NCBI GenBank assembly: GCA_938007935.1
Contig: CALLMD010000042.1
Span: 1-35,044 of the forward strand
Reading direction: 5' to 3'
Length of the DNA stretch: 35,044 bases
DNA from: an uncultured Hellea sp.
GTDB lineage: Bacteria > Pseudomonadota > Alphaproteobacteria > Caulobacterales > Maricaulaceae
Shown here in pieces: positions 1 through 7,665 of the stretch (position 1 is its first letter; each line of letters starts with the position of its first letter). A program made the translations under genes and the position numbers. Under the pieces are notes generated by a model. It was given only the letters and a program-made list of their open reading frames with translations, was not told the DNA's origin and made no database searches.

Positions 1-9
1 CTTAGTGTG

Positions 10-45
10 TTTGTTACACCATTTGTTACACTATTTGTTACACCA
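10..45. repeat. 12-bp tandem repeat, three units
   Basis: Three head-to-tail units of TTTGTTACAC(C/T)A fill 10-45; the middle unit differs by one base. They lie about 90 bp beyond the 3' end of the leftward tRNA-Leu gene, and a small palindrome (GAGCT 63-67 / AGCTC 71-75) lies between. No coding region is seen in 1-132. Iteron-like repeats beside a tRNA 3' end can mark the control region of an integrated element, but the neighbouring sequence is outside the window, so the role is unknown. Confidence 0.75.
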
Positions 46-132
46 AATCAAGGCATAGGGTTGAGCTATCAGCTCTTAACGCTAAATAATCGTTGTTTTT
101 CAGTTACTTATAATTTTTAAAGGAGAAATAAT

Positions 133-219
133 TGGTGCGGCCGAGAAGACTCGAACTTCCACCCATGTTACTGGACAGCGACCTCAACGCTGCGCGTCTA
201 CCAATTCCGCCACGGCCGC
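133..219 (-). tRNA. tRNA-Leu (anticodon GAG)
   Basis: On the minus strand this 87-nt gene begins GCGGCCGTGGCGGAATTGG and ends with an encoded CCA. The 7-bp acceptor stem GCGGCCG/CGGCCGC is perfect. The D-loop has the GGTAGACGC run typical of leucine tRNAs, the anticodon loop is TTGAGGT (anticodon GAG, reading CUC/CUU), there is a long class II variable arm, and the T-arm contains GTTCGAGTC. The discriminator base is A, as expected for leucine. The gene is transcribed away from lipB. Leucine tRNA genes are common integration targets, which makes the repeats beyond its 3' end worth noting. Confidence 0.97.
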
Positions 220-301
220 ACATTAAGGTGAGCGGCGTATAGCTATGAAAACCGTGTTTGTGAAGCTTTAAAATGATATCAAATGCGTCCATATAAGCGA
301 T

Positions 302-994
302 ATGAGCGCGCCCAAAATATATTCCGCTAAACCCGTCATGTGGCAGGTCAGTGATGCCCCTATTCCCTACCCGCACGCCGCAGCCTTTATGGAGGCACGG
401 GCGGCGGAAATTGCGGCGGGCACAGTGAACGAGCTTGTCTGGCTGCTCGAGCATCCCCCGCTTTATACGGGCGGGACGAGCGCCAAGCCCGATGGCCTTG
501 TGGACCCAGAGCGTTTTGACGTGTTTCAGACAGGGCGCGGGGGGCAATATACCTATCACGGGCCGGGGCAGCGTGTGGGTTATGTGATGCTGGATTTGCG
601 GGAGCGCGGGCGAGATGTTTCCGCATTTGTGCGCGGGCTGGAGCAATGGATTATCGACACGCTGGCCGAATTTGAGATCATAGCCGAGCGGCGCTGTGGC
701 CGCGTTGGGGTTTGGGTTGAGCGTGAAGATGGCCAAGGTCAGATGATTGAGGAGAAAATTGCCGCCATTGGCGTGCGCCTGCGGAAATGGGTGAGCTTTC
801 ACGGGATTAGCATCAACCTTAATCCTGATCTGTCCCATTTTAGCGGCATCGTGCCCTGCGGTATTGCCGAGCATGGTGTCACCAGCTTACGCGCCCTTGG
901 CAACGAGGTGACAATGGAGGCGCTGGACACCGCCTTACGCCGAAATTTCGAGGCGCTATTTTCGCCTACAACGCGAACGGAACATCAGGCATAA
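302..994 (+). CDS. lipB: Octanoyltransferase LipB
   Basis: LipB moves the octanoyl group from octanoyl-ACP to lipoyl domains of 2-oxoacid dehydrogenases and the glycine cleavage H protein, the first step of lipoate attachment before LipA inserts sulfur; it acts in the cytoplasm. The 230-residue product carries the family signature [12 protein letters not shown] (79-90), the catalytic lysine in KIAAIGV (K152), the FHGISINLN segment, and the catalytic cysteine in PCGI (C186). Length is usual for the family. The ATG at 302 has no strong Shine-Dalgarno sequence, but the next Met (residue 13) would cut into the conserved N-terminus. It runs alone rightward, diverging from the tRNA gene, and converges on the DUF805 gene with a hairpin at its stop codon. 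Confidence 0.95.
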   Translation: MSAPKIYSAKPVMWQVSDAPIPYPHAAAFMEARAAEIAAGTVNELVWLLEHPPLYTGGTSAKPDGLVDPERFDVFQTGRGGQYTYHGPGQRVGYVMLDLRERGRDVSAFVRGLEQWIIDTLAEFEIIAERRCGRVGVWVEREDGQGQMIEEKIAAIGVRLRKWVSFHGISINLNPDLSHFSGIVPCGIAEHGVTSLRALGNEVTMEALDTALRRNFEALFSPTTRTEHQA

Positions 995-1019
995 AAAAAC
1001 CCGCTCCGAAGAGCGGGCT
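993..1019 (-). terminator. Intrinsic terminator between lipB and DUF805 gene
   Basis: Perfect 7-bp stem CCCGCTC (1000-1006) / GAGCGGG (1011-1017) with a CGAA tetraloop. On the minus strand it is followed by seven Ts (993-999), so it is a strong terminator for the leftward genes; on the plus strand only CTT follows, so it serves lipB weakly. It overlaps the lipB stop codon. Confidence 0.85.
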
Positions 1020-1039
1020 TAATTCATTTATAAGCCGTC

Positions 1040-1558
1040 CTAAGAAGCAGGGCCATATTGGTTTTCGTGATCGTCACGCTTATTAAACATATTGATCAAA
1101 AAGGCTGCCAATCCTGTCGCAATTAAGCCGCCCACAGCGCTCGGAATAGCCGCTTCTTTAGCAATTTGAGGACCGAGTTCTTTGGTCAATCCCATGATTT
1201 CTCCGAAGCCGCCGCCATCTGTCATCATTTCTTCCATAGCTGTCTTAAGCTCTGCTTCGGCGGCGCTTGGCATAATCATTCCCATGATCATCGACACAAT
1301 GACCATAACAATCGCCCATAGAATAAACCATACAATGCTCATCCAGCCGCTTTTGCCCGCATCATGACTGCGCTTAATCAAAAGGAAAAAGAGCGGAATA
1401 ATAAGCAAGAAGGCAATAAAGCCCAGAATTTGGGATAATTGAAAGCTAAATAAGCCCGTAATAGAAATAACAGCTGCAATTGCGGCCAATATCATCATGC
1501 CCTTCATAAACTCGCTTGGACCAATGCGTCCGCTAGGTGAAAATAGTAGATTTCCCAT
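1040..1558 (-). CDS. DUF805 family inner membrane protein
   Basis: A 172-residue protein of the DUF805 (YhaH-like) family, function unknown. It opens with the family's N-terminal motif (LLFSPSGRIGPSEF, 4-17), has three or four hydrophobic segments (about 20-62, 75-95 and 140-160) and a RSHDAGKSGW turn (63-72) that matches the family's conserved R-x-HD-x-G-x-SGW. A Met/Glu-rich loop lies between the last membrane segments. It is the last gene before the terminator at 1000-1017 and lies 95 bp downstream of a second DUF805 gene, apparently a tandem duplicate that has diverged strongly. DUF805 membership is clear; any role in envelope or stress response would be a guess. Confidence 0.85.
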   Translation of the reverse strand: MGNLLFSPSGRIGPSEFMKGMMILAAIAAVISITGLFSFQLSQILGFIAFLLIIPLFFLLIKRSHDAGKSGWMSIVWFILWAIVMVIVSMIMGMIMPSAAEAELKTAMEEMMTDGGGFGEIMGLTKELGPQIAKEAAIPSAVGGLIATGLAAFLINMFNKRDDHENQYGPAS

Positions 1559-1653
1559 GAGTGTCTCTCCCTCTCATTGTTTTACGATAAGACACTGGCA
1601 AGTTTTCATAGAATTGCAAGCAAAAAGAGCCATTCTGCCGCAGGGCGGAGGCT

Positions 1654-2163
1654 CTATTCGGCTGCTGGCGGGCCATATTTATTGGCATCAAGGTCGGATT
1701 TGGCGAGGCCGCACCAGAGCGTAAAACCGCCAATAATGGCCCACATCACAGCCGTGACCGTCTTATTGCCCTCGGCAAGGCGGGCTTGGTAGCGCTCTTG
1801 AATGGCGGCCTTCACGGCGGGGTCGATATCGGCTTTGCGCTCATATTGCGAGAACTCGGCGAAATATTCAGAGCCGCCAAAGCTAAGCATCACCACAATC
1901 GCCACAAGGATAAGCGAGACAAGCATGCCCGTCAGCGGCCAGAAGCTGCGCCCCATATCATGCAGGCGCTTACCATAAATACTATAGGCCATATGCAAGG
2001 CAATAAAGGGAAAGGGGAGCGAGATTAAAAACGCCCAGACCGAGCCGCCCAGCTGTTTGAGGCCAAAATTAAACACCACCACAAGCACAGCAAAGACGGC
2101 CATGCCAATCCAGAAACGCTTTCGACCAATGCGGCCCGCGGGGGAAAGTAGGAGCTTATACAT
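1654..2163 (-). CDS. DUF805 family inner membrane protein (second copy)
   Basis: Second DUF805 protein, 169 residues from the ATG at 2163 (a GTG at 2184 would add seven residues). The ATG is preferred because MYKLLLSPAGRIGRKRFW then lines up with the start of the downstream paralogue. It has hydrophobic segments about 20-45, 50-65, 75-105 and 140-160 and the family turn KRLHDMGRSFW. A charged loop (SQYERKADIDPAVK...) lies between the last two helices. It follows the OsmC-like gene on the same strand after about 70 bp. Function unknown. Confidence 0.85.
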   Translation of the reverse strand: MYKLLLSPAGRIGRKRFWIGMAVFAVLVVVFNFGLKQLGGSVWAFLISLPFPFIALHMAYSIYGKRLHDMGRSFWPLTGMLVSLILVAIVVMLSFGGSEYFAEFSQYERKADIDPAVKAAIQERYQARLAEGNKTVTAVMWAIIGGFTLWCGLAKSDLDANKYGPPAAE

Positions 2164-2234
2164 AGGGCGCTTTAAACCTGTCACGGCGAGAGTTTCAAGT
2201 CTGTTCAGACGCCATAGAATTTATGTCACAGGCA

Positions 2235-2660
2235 TTAGGCGTCTATGGAGGCGCCGCTAAGATGCGTTTCGATATCGCTGCTCGCGTGGAGAGTTTTATG
2301 CACGGGGCATTTGCCCGCAATGACGAGAATGCGCTCGCGCGTGGCCTCATCAATATCGCCTCTAATCGTGATGGCGCGGGTAAAGACATCTTTGGGCGGC
2401 AAGTCGCCAATGGCGAGTTTCTTATGGCTAACTTCACAGGCCAGATGCTCCACCGCCCAGCCCTTGCGCTCTATATACATGCGCATGGTGATGGTCGTGC
2501 AGGCCCCCAAAGCGGCGCAGAGATATTCATAAGGCGTGGGGCCCAGATCGGCGCTGCCATAGCTCTCCGGCTCATCAGCCAAAAGATGGTGACGCGAGGT
2601 CAGCACATCCTGGGTATATTTTCCGCCAAGGCGTTCTTTAACAATAACGGGGTCGGCCAT
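2235..2660 (-). CDS. OsmC/Ohr-family peroxiredoxin-like protein
   Basis: A 141-residue OsmC-fold protein. Members reduce organic or fatty-acid hydroperoxides with a pair of cysteines. The two expected cysteines are present: C54 in AALGACTTITMRMY, at the start of the central helix, and C118 in GKCPVHKTL. The motif GPTPYEYL (40-47) is typical of the YhfA/OsmC branch rather than the Ohr branch, so the physiological peroxide is not predictable. The gene starts 9 bp after the ATP12 stop codon on the same strand, so it is probably co-transcribed with it. The many rightward frames opposite this gene are shadows. Confidence 0.88.
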   Translation of the reverse strand: MADPVIVKERLGGKYTQDVLTSRHHLLADEPESYGSADLGPTPYEYLCAALGACTTITMRMYIERKGWAVEHLACEVSHKKLAIGDLPPKDVFTRAITIRGDIDEATRERILVIAGKCPVHKTLHASSDIETHLSGASIDA

Positions 2661-2669
2661 AATTTTATC

Positions 2670-3377
2670 CTATAAAAGCTGCGAGAGCGCAGTAAGTTCT
2701 GCCGCGAGAGCGTCGGTGCGTTCCTGCGCGATTTCATCTTGGCCCCAATATTTGATTTGCCAGAGCTCGTCCAATCGCGATTGCGTGAAGGCCGCCTCCA
2801 TAGTCAGATGCCTCCTCATCACGGCCATACCCAGCACAGCGGAGCCAAATGTCGAAAGCAAATGCACAAAGAGCGTAAGCGCAATATCATCAAGCCCGCG
2901 CGCATAATCGGCCACCGCGACCAAAGATGTTTCGGGCTGCTCAATCACGCTAAGCCCCTCGGTTGTCTTAAGCGCGACGCCTTGCTTTGCCGCCCATGCC
3001 AAAATCGGGTCCCAATTCTTGGCTTGATGCTCTTGGTATAAGCGGCTCTCGGTGCTGCGGTAACAAAGCAAATCAGAGCCCGCATATTTACGCGCCTCGG
3101 CGATTAAGTCCTCCCGCGTTTCGGGCGTGCGAACTATGGCCACATTAAGCAAGCGCGTGAGCGGCATCGTCCGCGGATCAATCTGCTCGCCTTGGGCATC
3201 CCATTCCGCCGCGACGAGCTTGGCTACAGCTCCTGTCGGCAGCCGTAATGTCTTCTTATCAGATGGTTTTTGTCCGGGGGTTTTGAGAACATAGTTATCG
3301 AGCTTAATCACAAAGCCGTCGTCCGTTTGCTCAACACCAACCGTCTTGTAAAACCGCTTTCTGAGCGCCTTAGCCAT
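2670..3377 (-). CDS. ATP12 family F1-ATPase assembly chaperone
   Basis: Homologue of mitochondrial Atp12, which binds the free F1 alpha subunit during ATP synthase assembly; found in alphaproteobacteria and mitochondria. The 235-residue product has the N-terminal KRFYKTVGVEQTDDGF..LD, then LKTPGQKP, the AAEWDAQGEQIDP motif, the MPLTRLLN motif, and YAGSDLLCYR, all characteristic. The start at 3377 is chosen over an upstream GTG/ATG at 3416 because its ATG overlaps the rluC stop (ATGGCTAA), a pattern of translational coupling, and because KALRKRFYK is the usual beginning. The ATP synthase genes themselves are not in the window. Confidence 0.92.
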   Translation of the reverse strand: MAKALRKRFYKTVGVEQTDDGFVIKLDNYVLKTPGQKPSDKKTLRLPTGAVAKLVAAEWDAQGEQIDPRTMPLTRLLNVAIVRTPETREDLIAEARKYAGSDLLCYRSTESRLYQEHQAKNWDPILAWAAKQGVALKTTEGLSVIEQPETSLVAVADYARGLDDIALTLFVHLLSTFGSAVLGMAVMRRHLTMEAAFTQSRLDELWQIKYWGQDEIAQERTDALAAELTALSQLL

Positions 3378-4362
3378 TCTCAATCTCGTCCCAATCGACT
3401 TCACCCGTTCCCTCAAAGCCCATCATCTCAAAGGCGCGCTGCATATGCCCCGGCAGGCGCGCTTCTATGACCACATCCGCTTTGCCCTCACGCGGCAAAG
3501 TCAAACGCCGTGCATGGAGATGCAGCTTATTCTCCAGCCCGCCCGGCAAAGGCCTATCTGTCATATATTTCGGATCGCCCGCAATGGGCGCGCCGAGTAA
3601 TTGCAGATGCAGCCGTAATTGATGCGTGCGCCCCGTCAAAGGCTGCATGACCACCCAGGCCGCGCGCTGCCCCGCCTTGGCCGCGCATTGATAAAGCGTG
3701 CGCGCATGTTTCGCGCCCGGCGCGCCGTGGCGCACCGCCTCCATCACCTCTTTGCCTTCATGCTTATTGCCAAAGCGGTTATCCAGCCGCCCCTTGGCCA
3801 TATAGCCTTTAATCTCCCCGCCCGAAGGCTTGGGCACGCCGTTGGTAATGCCCCAATAAATCTTCTCCGCGCGGCGCGACTGAAATGCCCGCCCCGCCCA
3901 TTTCGCCGCCCGCACATTTTTCGCAATCAAAAGCACGCCCGACGTATCGCGGTCCAGACGATGCACAAGTCTGCACCCCTCACCCAGCGCTGGCAGCAGC
4001 CCGTCAATATGGCGCGTCGTTTTCGTCCCGCCCTGCACGGCAATCCCGAAAGGTTTGTTCAGCGCAATCAGCGCGTCATCTTCATAAATCACAAGCCCGC
4101 GCATAAAGGCGATATCGTCCTTATGAATGGGGGCGGCAGTCTTTATCTCGCTGGGCTCTGGCAGAGGCGGAATACGGATAACCTGCCCGCCCTCAATCCG
4201 CGCGCTGCCTTTGGCGCGCTTGCCATCCACGCGCAGCTGCCCCGTGCGCAAAAGCTTCTCGACCTTACCATGGGGGATATGGGGAAACTGACGCTTAAAC
4301 CAGCGGTCAAGCCGTGAGCCCGCATCGGCAGCCTCCACCGTCATTTGCTGAACACCACTCAT
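3370..4362 (-). CDS. rluC: RluC-type 23S rRNA pseudouridine synthase
   Basis: RluA-family pseudouridine synthase of 330 residues. It has an N-terminal S4 RNA-binding domain (about 14-66) and a catalytic domain with HRLDRDTSG (135-143), where D138 is the nucleophile, and the conserved GRTHQLRLHLQLLGAPIAGDPKY motif near residues 245-267 (split here as GRTHQLRLH and GAPIAGDPKY). The HRLDRDTSG form fits RluC (U955/2504/2580 of 23S rRNA) better than RluD, whose motif usually reads HRLDKDT. Its ATG shares one base with the crcB stop (TAATG), and its stop overlaps the ATP12 start, so crcB-rluC-ATP12 is a tight unit. Exact modified positions are inferred. Confidence 0.9.
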   Translation of the reverse strand: MSGVQQMTVEAADAGSRLDRWFKRQFPHIPHGKVEKLLRTGQLRVDGKRAKGSARIEGGQVIRIPPLPEPSEIKTAAPIHKDDIAFMRGLVIYEDDALIALNKPFGIAVQGGTKTTRHIDGLLPALGEGCRLVHRLDRDTSGVLLIAKNVRAAKWAGRAFQSRRAEKIYWGITNGVPKPSGGEIKGYMAKGRLDNRFGNKHEGKEVMEAVRHGAPGAKHARTLYQCAAKAGQRAAWVVMQPLTGRTHQLRLHLQLLGAPIAGDPKYMTDRPLPGGLENKLHLHARRLTLPREGKADVVIEARLPGHMQRAFEMMGFEGTGEVDWDEIENG

Positions 4363-4742
4363 TATGCGAACACCTTACGGGCGATCATAAGCCCAATCAT
4401 CAATGCCACGATAGAGAGCACAACAGAGCCAAGCGTATAGCCGATAAATTGACCGTAAGCTTTCTTCTCCAGCATATTCATTGCGTCCAGCGAAAAAGCG
4501 CTAAAGGTGGTAAAGCCGCCCAAAAGCCCGACACCTAAAAATAGCCGCAGATTCTCACCACCCGTAATTTTAAACGCAAGCCACCCCGCCAGCACCCCCA
4601 TCAAAAATCCGCCCAACACATTGGCCACCATCGTCCCATAAGGATAATCCGGCCCAAGGCTCCGCGTCGCGGCCAGCCCAAGGACATGACGCAAACTCGC
4701 CCCAATCGCCCCGCCAAAGGCCACATATAGAATACTACTCAT
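4362..4742 (-). CDS. crcB: Fluoride channel FluC/CrcB
   Basis: Small dual-topology inner-membrane fluoride exporter, 126 residues from the ATG at 4742, which matches the usual family start (MSSILYVAFGGAIGASLRH); an upstream in-frame ATG at 4778 would add an unlikely proline-rich leader. Four hydrophobic helices are visible, with the pore motif G-T-M-V-A-N-V-L-G (N41) and the family signature GGFTTFSAF (75-83). Two subunits form one double-barrelled channel. I checked the 90 bp upstream for a fluoride riboswitch and saw none; there is only a G/C-rich hairpin. It heads the rluC-ATP12 unit, an arrangement that looks like simple co-transcription, not a shared pathway. Confidence 0.93.
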   Translation of the reverse strand: MSSILYVAFGGAIGASLRHVLGLAATRSLGPDYPYGTMVANVLGGFLMGVLAGWLAFKITGGENLRLFLGVGLLGGFTTFSAFSLDAMNMLEKKAYGQFIGYTLGSVVLSIVALMIGLMIARKVFA

Positions 4743-4775
4743 GAGGCGGGGTTTACGCGGATGGGAGGGTTGGGG

Positions 4776-4820
4776 CAATGGGGGAGTTTAGGTGTAAGTT
4801 TACGAAACCTCCCCCAATTG
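4776..4820. repeat. G/C-rich intergenic hairpin with CCAATTGGCAG tail
   Basis: TGGGGGAG (4779-4786) pairs with CTCCCCCA (4809-4816), extended by TTT/AAA across one bulge and by CAA/TTG outside. No T-run follows on either strand, so it is not a standard terminator. The right arm runs into CCAATTGGCAG (4814-4824), an 11-mer that occurs again beside another hairpin at 14189-14199. It lies between the lipoprotein stop and the crcB start. Confidence 0.6.
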
Positions 4821-4831
4821 GCAGGCTGTAA

Positions 4832-6937
4832 TTATTGTTTTCCGACGGGATAAAGTCCTAAAGTAAAACTTTCGACAGGAACACTTGGGATTACCCACCC
4901 TAAGATAACTCGGCCATCAGTTAATGTCGCAAACTCGATCTCTCCGGTAAAATTTAATCCTGGATCTGCGGCTAACAAAAATTCGTTTCCGCCCGCAGTT
5001 CCATCATTATTTATGACCTGACCTCGAATTTGTGAAGACCCTGTACTCCTATCTGTCCATGTAACAAATACTTGATTTGTATTTAACGGGATGACACTTG
5101 GATCAGACTGATTACCTTCATTTGTTACTGTATTGATTAAGAACTCATCTGTGGCAAAACTACCATCAGCGTTTATGACACGACCTCTAATAGAAATATC
5201 ATTGGTATTTTCATCGCGTCTGTCCCATGCGACAAAAGCTTGTCCACCCTGCATAGTGGTAGCTTCAAGTGAAGAGAATGACACGGCAGACATATTGATT
5301 TTAACGCGGGGGCCTAAAAAGTTTCCGTCAATGCTAACGCGTTGCATCAATAGGTCCGTTATGAAGTCCCCTCCATCTCGGACTCTATTTTCCCAAATAA
5401 CAGCATAACTATCATCTGGAAAAGCCGTAATGTCAAAAAAATCAAAAAACACTCGGTCGAGTACCGTAAAATCAAAAAATATTGTCTCAATTGATGTTCC
5501 GTCCGGCTGAATAAGTTCAGTTTTCAAAATGATTTCACTACTATCACTGGCGATTGCACTTACGGCTTGATTGGTTCCAATCGGTATTGTCTTTTGAAAG
5601 CGTCCTTCAGGCGCAAAAACATCTCCAGCTTCAAGGATAGGACCAGAAACTGACCCACGATAACTACTAAACCCATTTTGGACAACAAATGGGTCTCCAT
5701 TGTCATGGCGAAGAATATTGTAAACCGTGTCACCGCTTTGGACGACTTGTAAAGGTTTTACTGCCAAGAAGATTGATCCTGTCTGATATTCTCCATCAGT
5801 TTGAGTACCAAGCACTACACCATCTGTTGTATAATCCCTCGATGATACAGCTCTTTCAGGTGTCTGCGCACCAAATGGAGTCCAATGGACTTTATAACCC
5901 CCATCCTCATTCGCTGTTATATCGTAGATTTCACGTAGAGGCTCAGCGTTAAAAGGAGACGATTGCGATATAGTAAGAGCAGGAGGTCTTAAGGCTTCTA
6001 CCATTACTGAAATAATCGCTTGATCTGTATCTTCTCCATCAGAAGCAGTGACCTCAAATGTTAAAGTTTCATCCGCAGTTAACTCAGGGGCGGTCAAATC
6101 TTGAACAGCTAAAGTTGGATCATCTATTGTTACCGATGTGCCAGAAACTTGCGCCCAGTTAAACGTCAATTCATCTCCATCAGCGTCCGAAGACGCCGAT
6201 GCATCCAATGTAAAAGGTTGTCCTTCCATAACAATAGTTAAGTTAGCATTTGCAGAAGCTGTCGGGGGGATATTAGGGGCTATTATTGTTACCGTTAAAG
6301 TCCTACTACTTTCATTTCCAGCTTCATCGCGGGCTGTGGCCGTACAAACAATTGTAGTATCCGAAGTTACTGGCGGCCCTACAAACCTACCCAAAGCCGT
6401 ATCAAATGAGGCATCATTTTCACATCTCACGATAGGAACTATTGTACCATCGACGTCATCAATAGCTGATAATGTAGACAAACCTTCCTCACCGCTATTT
6501 ATTGTCAAACTCATTGGAGAAAATGTGACGACAGGAGCCATATTATCGGGCAATGGCGTCATGGTTACTGTTAATGTTGCTGACCCTTCATTTCCAGCTG
6601 CGTCACGGGCGGTAGCTGTACAAACACTTGTTATTTCAGCGGTTACCTCTGCAGCAGTAAATATGTTGCTAGAAACAACAAAACTACCCCCATTTGTGCA
6701 AGTTACATTTGGACCCGTTGTCACCCCAACATTATCAGCGGCCGTTAAAGTAGATGATCCAGTCATACCAGATTCAACAGTTAGACTTGTAGGACTGAAA
6801 GACACCGAAGGAGATGTGTTATCAATGGGCGGCGGGGGTGGTGTATTAGTACTTCCACTGCTACCGCTTCCTCCACAGCCAGATAGACCTAAGGCGCAAA
6901 TAGCGACGGTCGTGAAAATTTTAAACATATTTATCAT
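4832..6937 (-). CDS. Large surface lipoprotein with HYR-like, PKD-like and beta-rich repeats
   Basis: A 701-residue protein of unknown function. It has a lipoprotein signal (lipobox LSGC, acylated C21), a Gly/Ser/Pro linker (22-40), two homologous ~90-residue modules (about 42-131 and 134-218), each with a cysteine pair and the motif CTATARD(A/E)AGNE, resembling HYR/Ig-like domains, then a PKD/REJ-like module (222-315, containing SDADGDELTFNWAQ). The C-terminal ~380 residues contain loose repeats of the form 'V-x-W-x-D-R...I-R-G-x-V-I-N-x-D-G', like the beta-propeller-type repeats of large exported calcium-binding proteins. The base composition is visibly more AT-rich than adjoining genes. 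SD GGGGGA lies 11 nt before the ATG. Probably outer-membrane anchored; adhesion or glycan binding is only a guess. Confidence 0.85.
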   Translation of the reverse strand: MINMFKIFTTVAICALGLSGCGGSGSSGSTNTPPPPPIDNTSPSVSFSPTSLTVESGMTGSSTLTAADNVGVTTGPNVTCTNGGSFVVSSNIFTAAEVTAEITSVCTATARDAAGNEGSATLTVTMTPLPDNMAPVVTFSPMSLTINSGEEGLSTLSAIDDVDGTIVPIVRCENDASFDTALGRFVGPPVTSDTTIVCTATARDEAGNESSRTLTVTIIAPNIPPTASANANLTIVMEGQPFTLDASASSDADGDELTFNWAQVSGTSVTIDDPTLAVQDLTAPELTADETLTFEVTASDGEDTDQAIISVMVEALRPPALTISQSSPFNAEPLREIYDITANEDGGYKVHWTPFGAQTPERAVSSRDYTTDGVVLGTQTDGEYQTGSIFLAVKPLQVVQSGDTVYNILRHDNGDPFVVQNGFSSYRGSVSGPILEAGDVFAPEGRFQKTIPIGTNQAVSAIASDSSEIILKTELIQPDGTSIETIFFDFTVLDRVFFDFFDITAFPDDSYAVIWENRVRDGGDFITDLLMQRVSIDGNFLGPRVKINMSAVSFSSLEATTMQGGQAFVAWDRRDENTNDISIRGRVINADGSFATDEFLINTVTNEGNQSDPSVIPLNTNQVFVTWTDRSTGSSQIRGQVINNDGTAGGNEFLLAADPGLNFTGEIEFATLTDGRVILGWVIPSVPVESFTLGLYPVGKQ

Positions 6938-7037
6938 GCAATTATATCCCCCAATATTCCAAACGAATTTATTAGCATAGATTTATATGTCAACTAAAGC
7001 TTGCATTTTCTACATAATGTTTTTTAACTTGCAAAAC

Positions 7038-7343
7038 TTAATCCTCAGATATCAAAAATATATTCTCTTCTCTTTTCAAGAGCTTAAAAAATAATCAGCC
7101 ATTTCAATCCTCACCTCTCTAGCTTGATGTAATCTGACATCATTGAAGTTCAGAGATCGGCTCTGTTCCGTGCAATTTTGTTTCACAAAAATGCACTAAA
7201 AAGAGGAGAGCAAGAATTTGGCTTTGATAAGTTCCGTAAATCACAGGACAGGTAAGACGTTGCTTACTGGATTTGGGGACGATGAGATTGAGCACTGTGT
7301 AACTGTAGTTGCTGCGATCATTTGCGAGATGCAATGAACGCCG
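7038..7343. repeat. Dispersed repeat, copy A
   Basis: About 306 bp matched by 34740-35044 in the same orientation. The core 7141-7343 aligns without gaps over 203 bp with 9 mismatches (about 96% identity); the flank 7038-7140 is about 75-80% identical with small gaps. Inside the core is a near-palindrome TGCAATTTTG (7171-7180) / CAAAAATGCA (7186-7195). Both copies are intergenic. The leftward frame across it is shared by both copies, but the mismatches change amino acids and no family is recognised, so I treat it as non-coding. The full length is unknown because copy B is cut by the window end. Confidence 0.88.
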
Positions 7344-7664
7344 CAAATACATCTAACGCGCACAGTTGTGCCGGATCTTTGTGGGGTGTTTGGCCCAACC
7401 GGTGCAGTCAGGTAGCGACAGCTATCGTACCGCTGTAACTCCGGGATTAAGAGTGCCCTCACACAAAAATCATCGCCGCGTGGTAGGTACCGCGTAAAAC
7501 ACTTTAGATAATTTGGTATCCATCGCGATACCTGCCACGCGGACAGTCCTTTTCGTAAGCTGTCATTCATTCCCTGCTGCCACCCGATGGGTAGCCAGCG
7601 ATGACGCATGGCCGAGACACAATTTATGCTCACTAAACGAACCGAATATTGCCGCAAAAAAGCG
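7344..7664. other. Gene-free region between repeat copy A and the rpsF promoter
   Basis: No convincing coding frame on either strand: the only long frame (leftward to 7657) has no recognisable motif, is Cys/Arg/Ser-rich, and runs into the repeat. The region holds a 19-bp inverted repeat (7476-7542) and may be the rest of the repeat element of which copy B shows only the first 305 bp. It could encode a structured RNA or be a decayed mobile element; the sequence does not decide. Confidence 0.5.
7476..7542. repeat. 19-bp imperfect inverted repeat
   Basis: Left arm CCGCGTGGTAGGTACCGCG (7476-7494) and right arm CGCGATACCTGCCACGCGG (7524-7542) are complementary at 17 of 19 positions, separated by a 29-nt AT-rich spacer. 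As RNA this gives a long stable stem; no T-run follows, so it is not a simple terminator. Confidence 0.8.
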
Positions 7665-7665
7665 C

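Noticed and set aside
104..874. 256-residue leftward open frame across tRNA-Leu and lipB
   Set aside because: It runs through the tRNA gene and antisense to conserved lipB; no recognisable domain.
3619..4317. 232-residue rightward frame
   Set aside because: Antisense to rluC; basic, low-information composition.
4743..4831. Fluoride riboswitch before crcB
   Set aside because: No match to the conserved fluoride aptamer pattern; only a G/C-rich hairpin is present.
6138..6980. 280-residue rightward open frame
   Set aside because: Antisense shadow of the lipoprotein gene, whose lipobox and repeated modules are clear.
7141..7200. IS6-like end (GGCTCTGTTCC)
   Set aside because: Only about nine bases resemble IS6-family termini, homology between copies continues past it, and no transposase follows.
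7140..7352. Leftward frame in repeat copy A, matched by one at 34841-35035
   Set aside because: Shared only because the DNA is repeated; most mismatches change residues, and no ribosome-binding site or domain was found.
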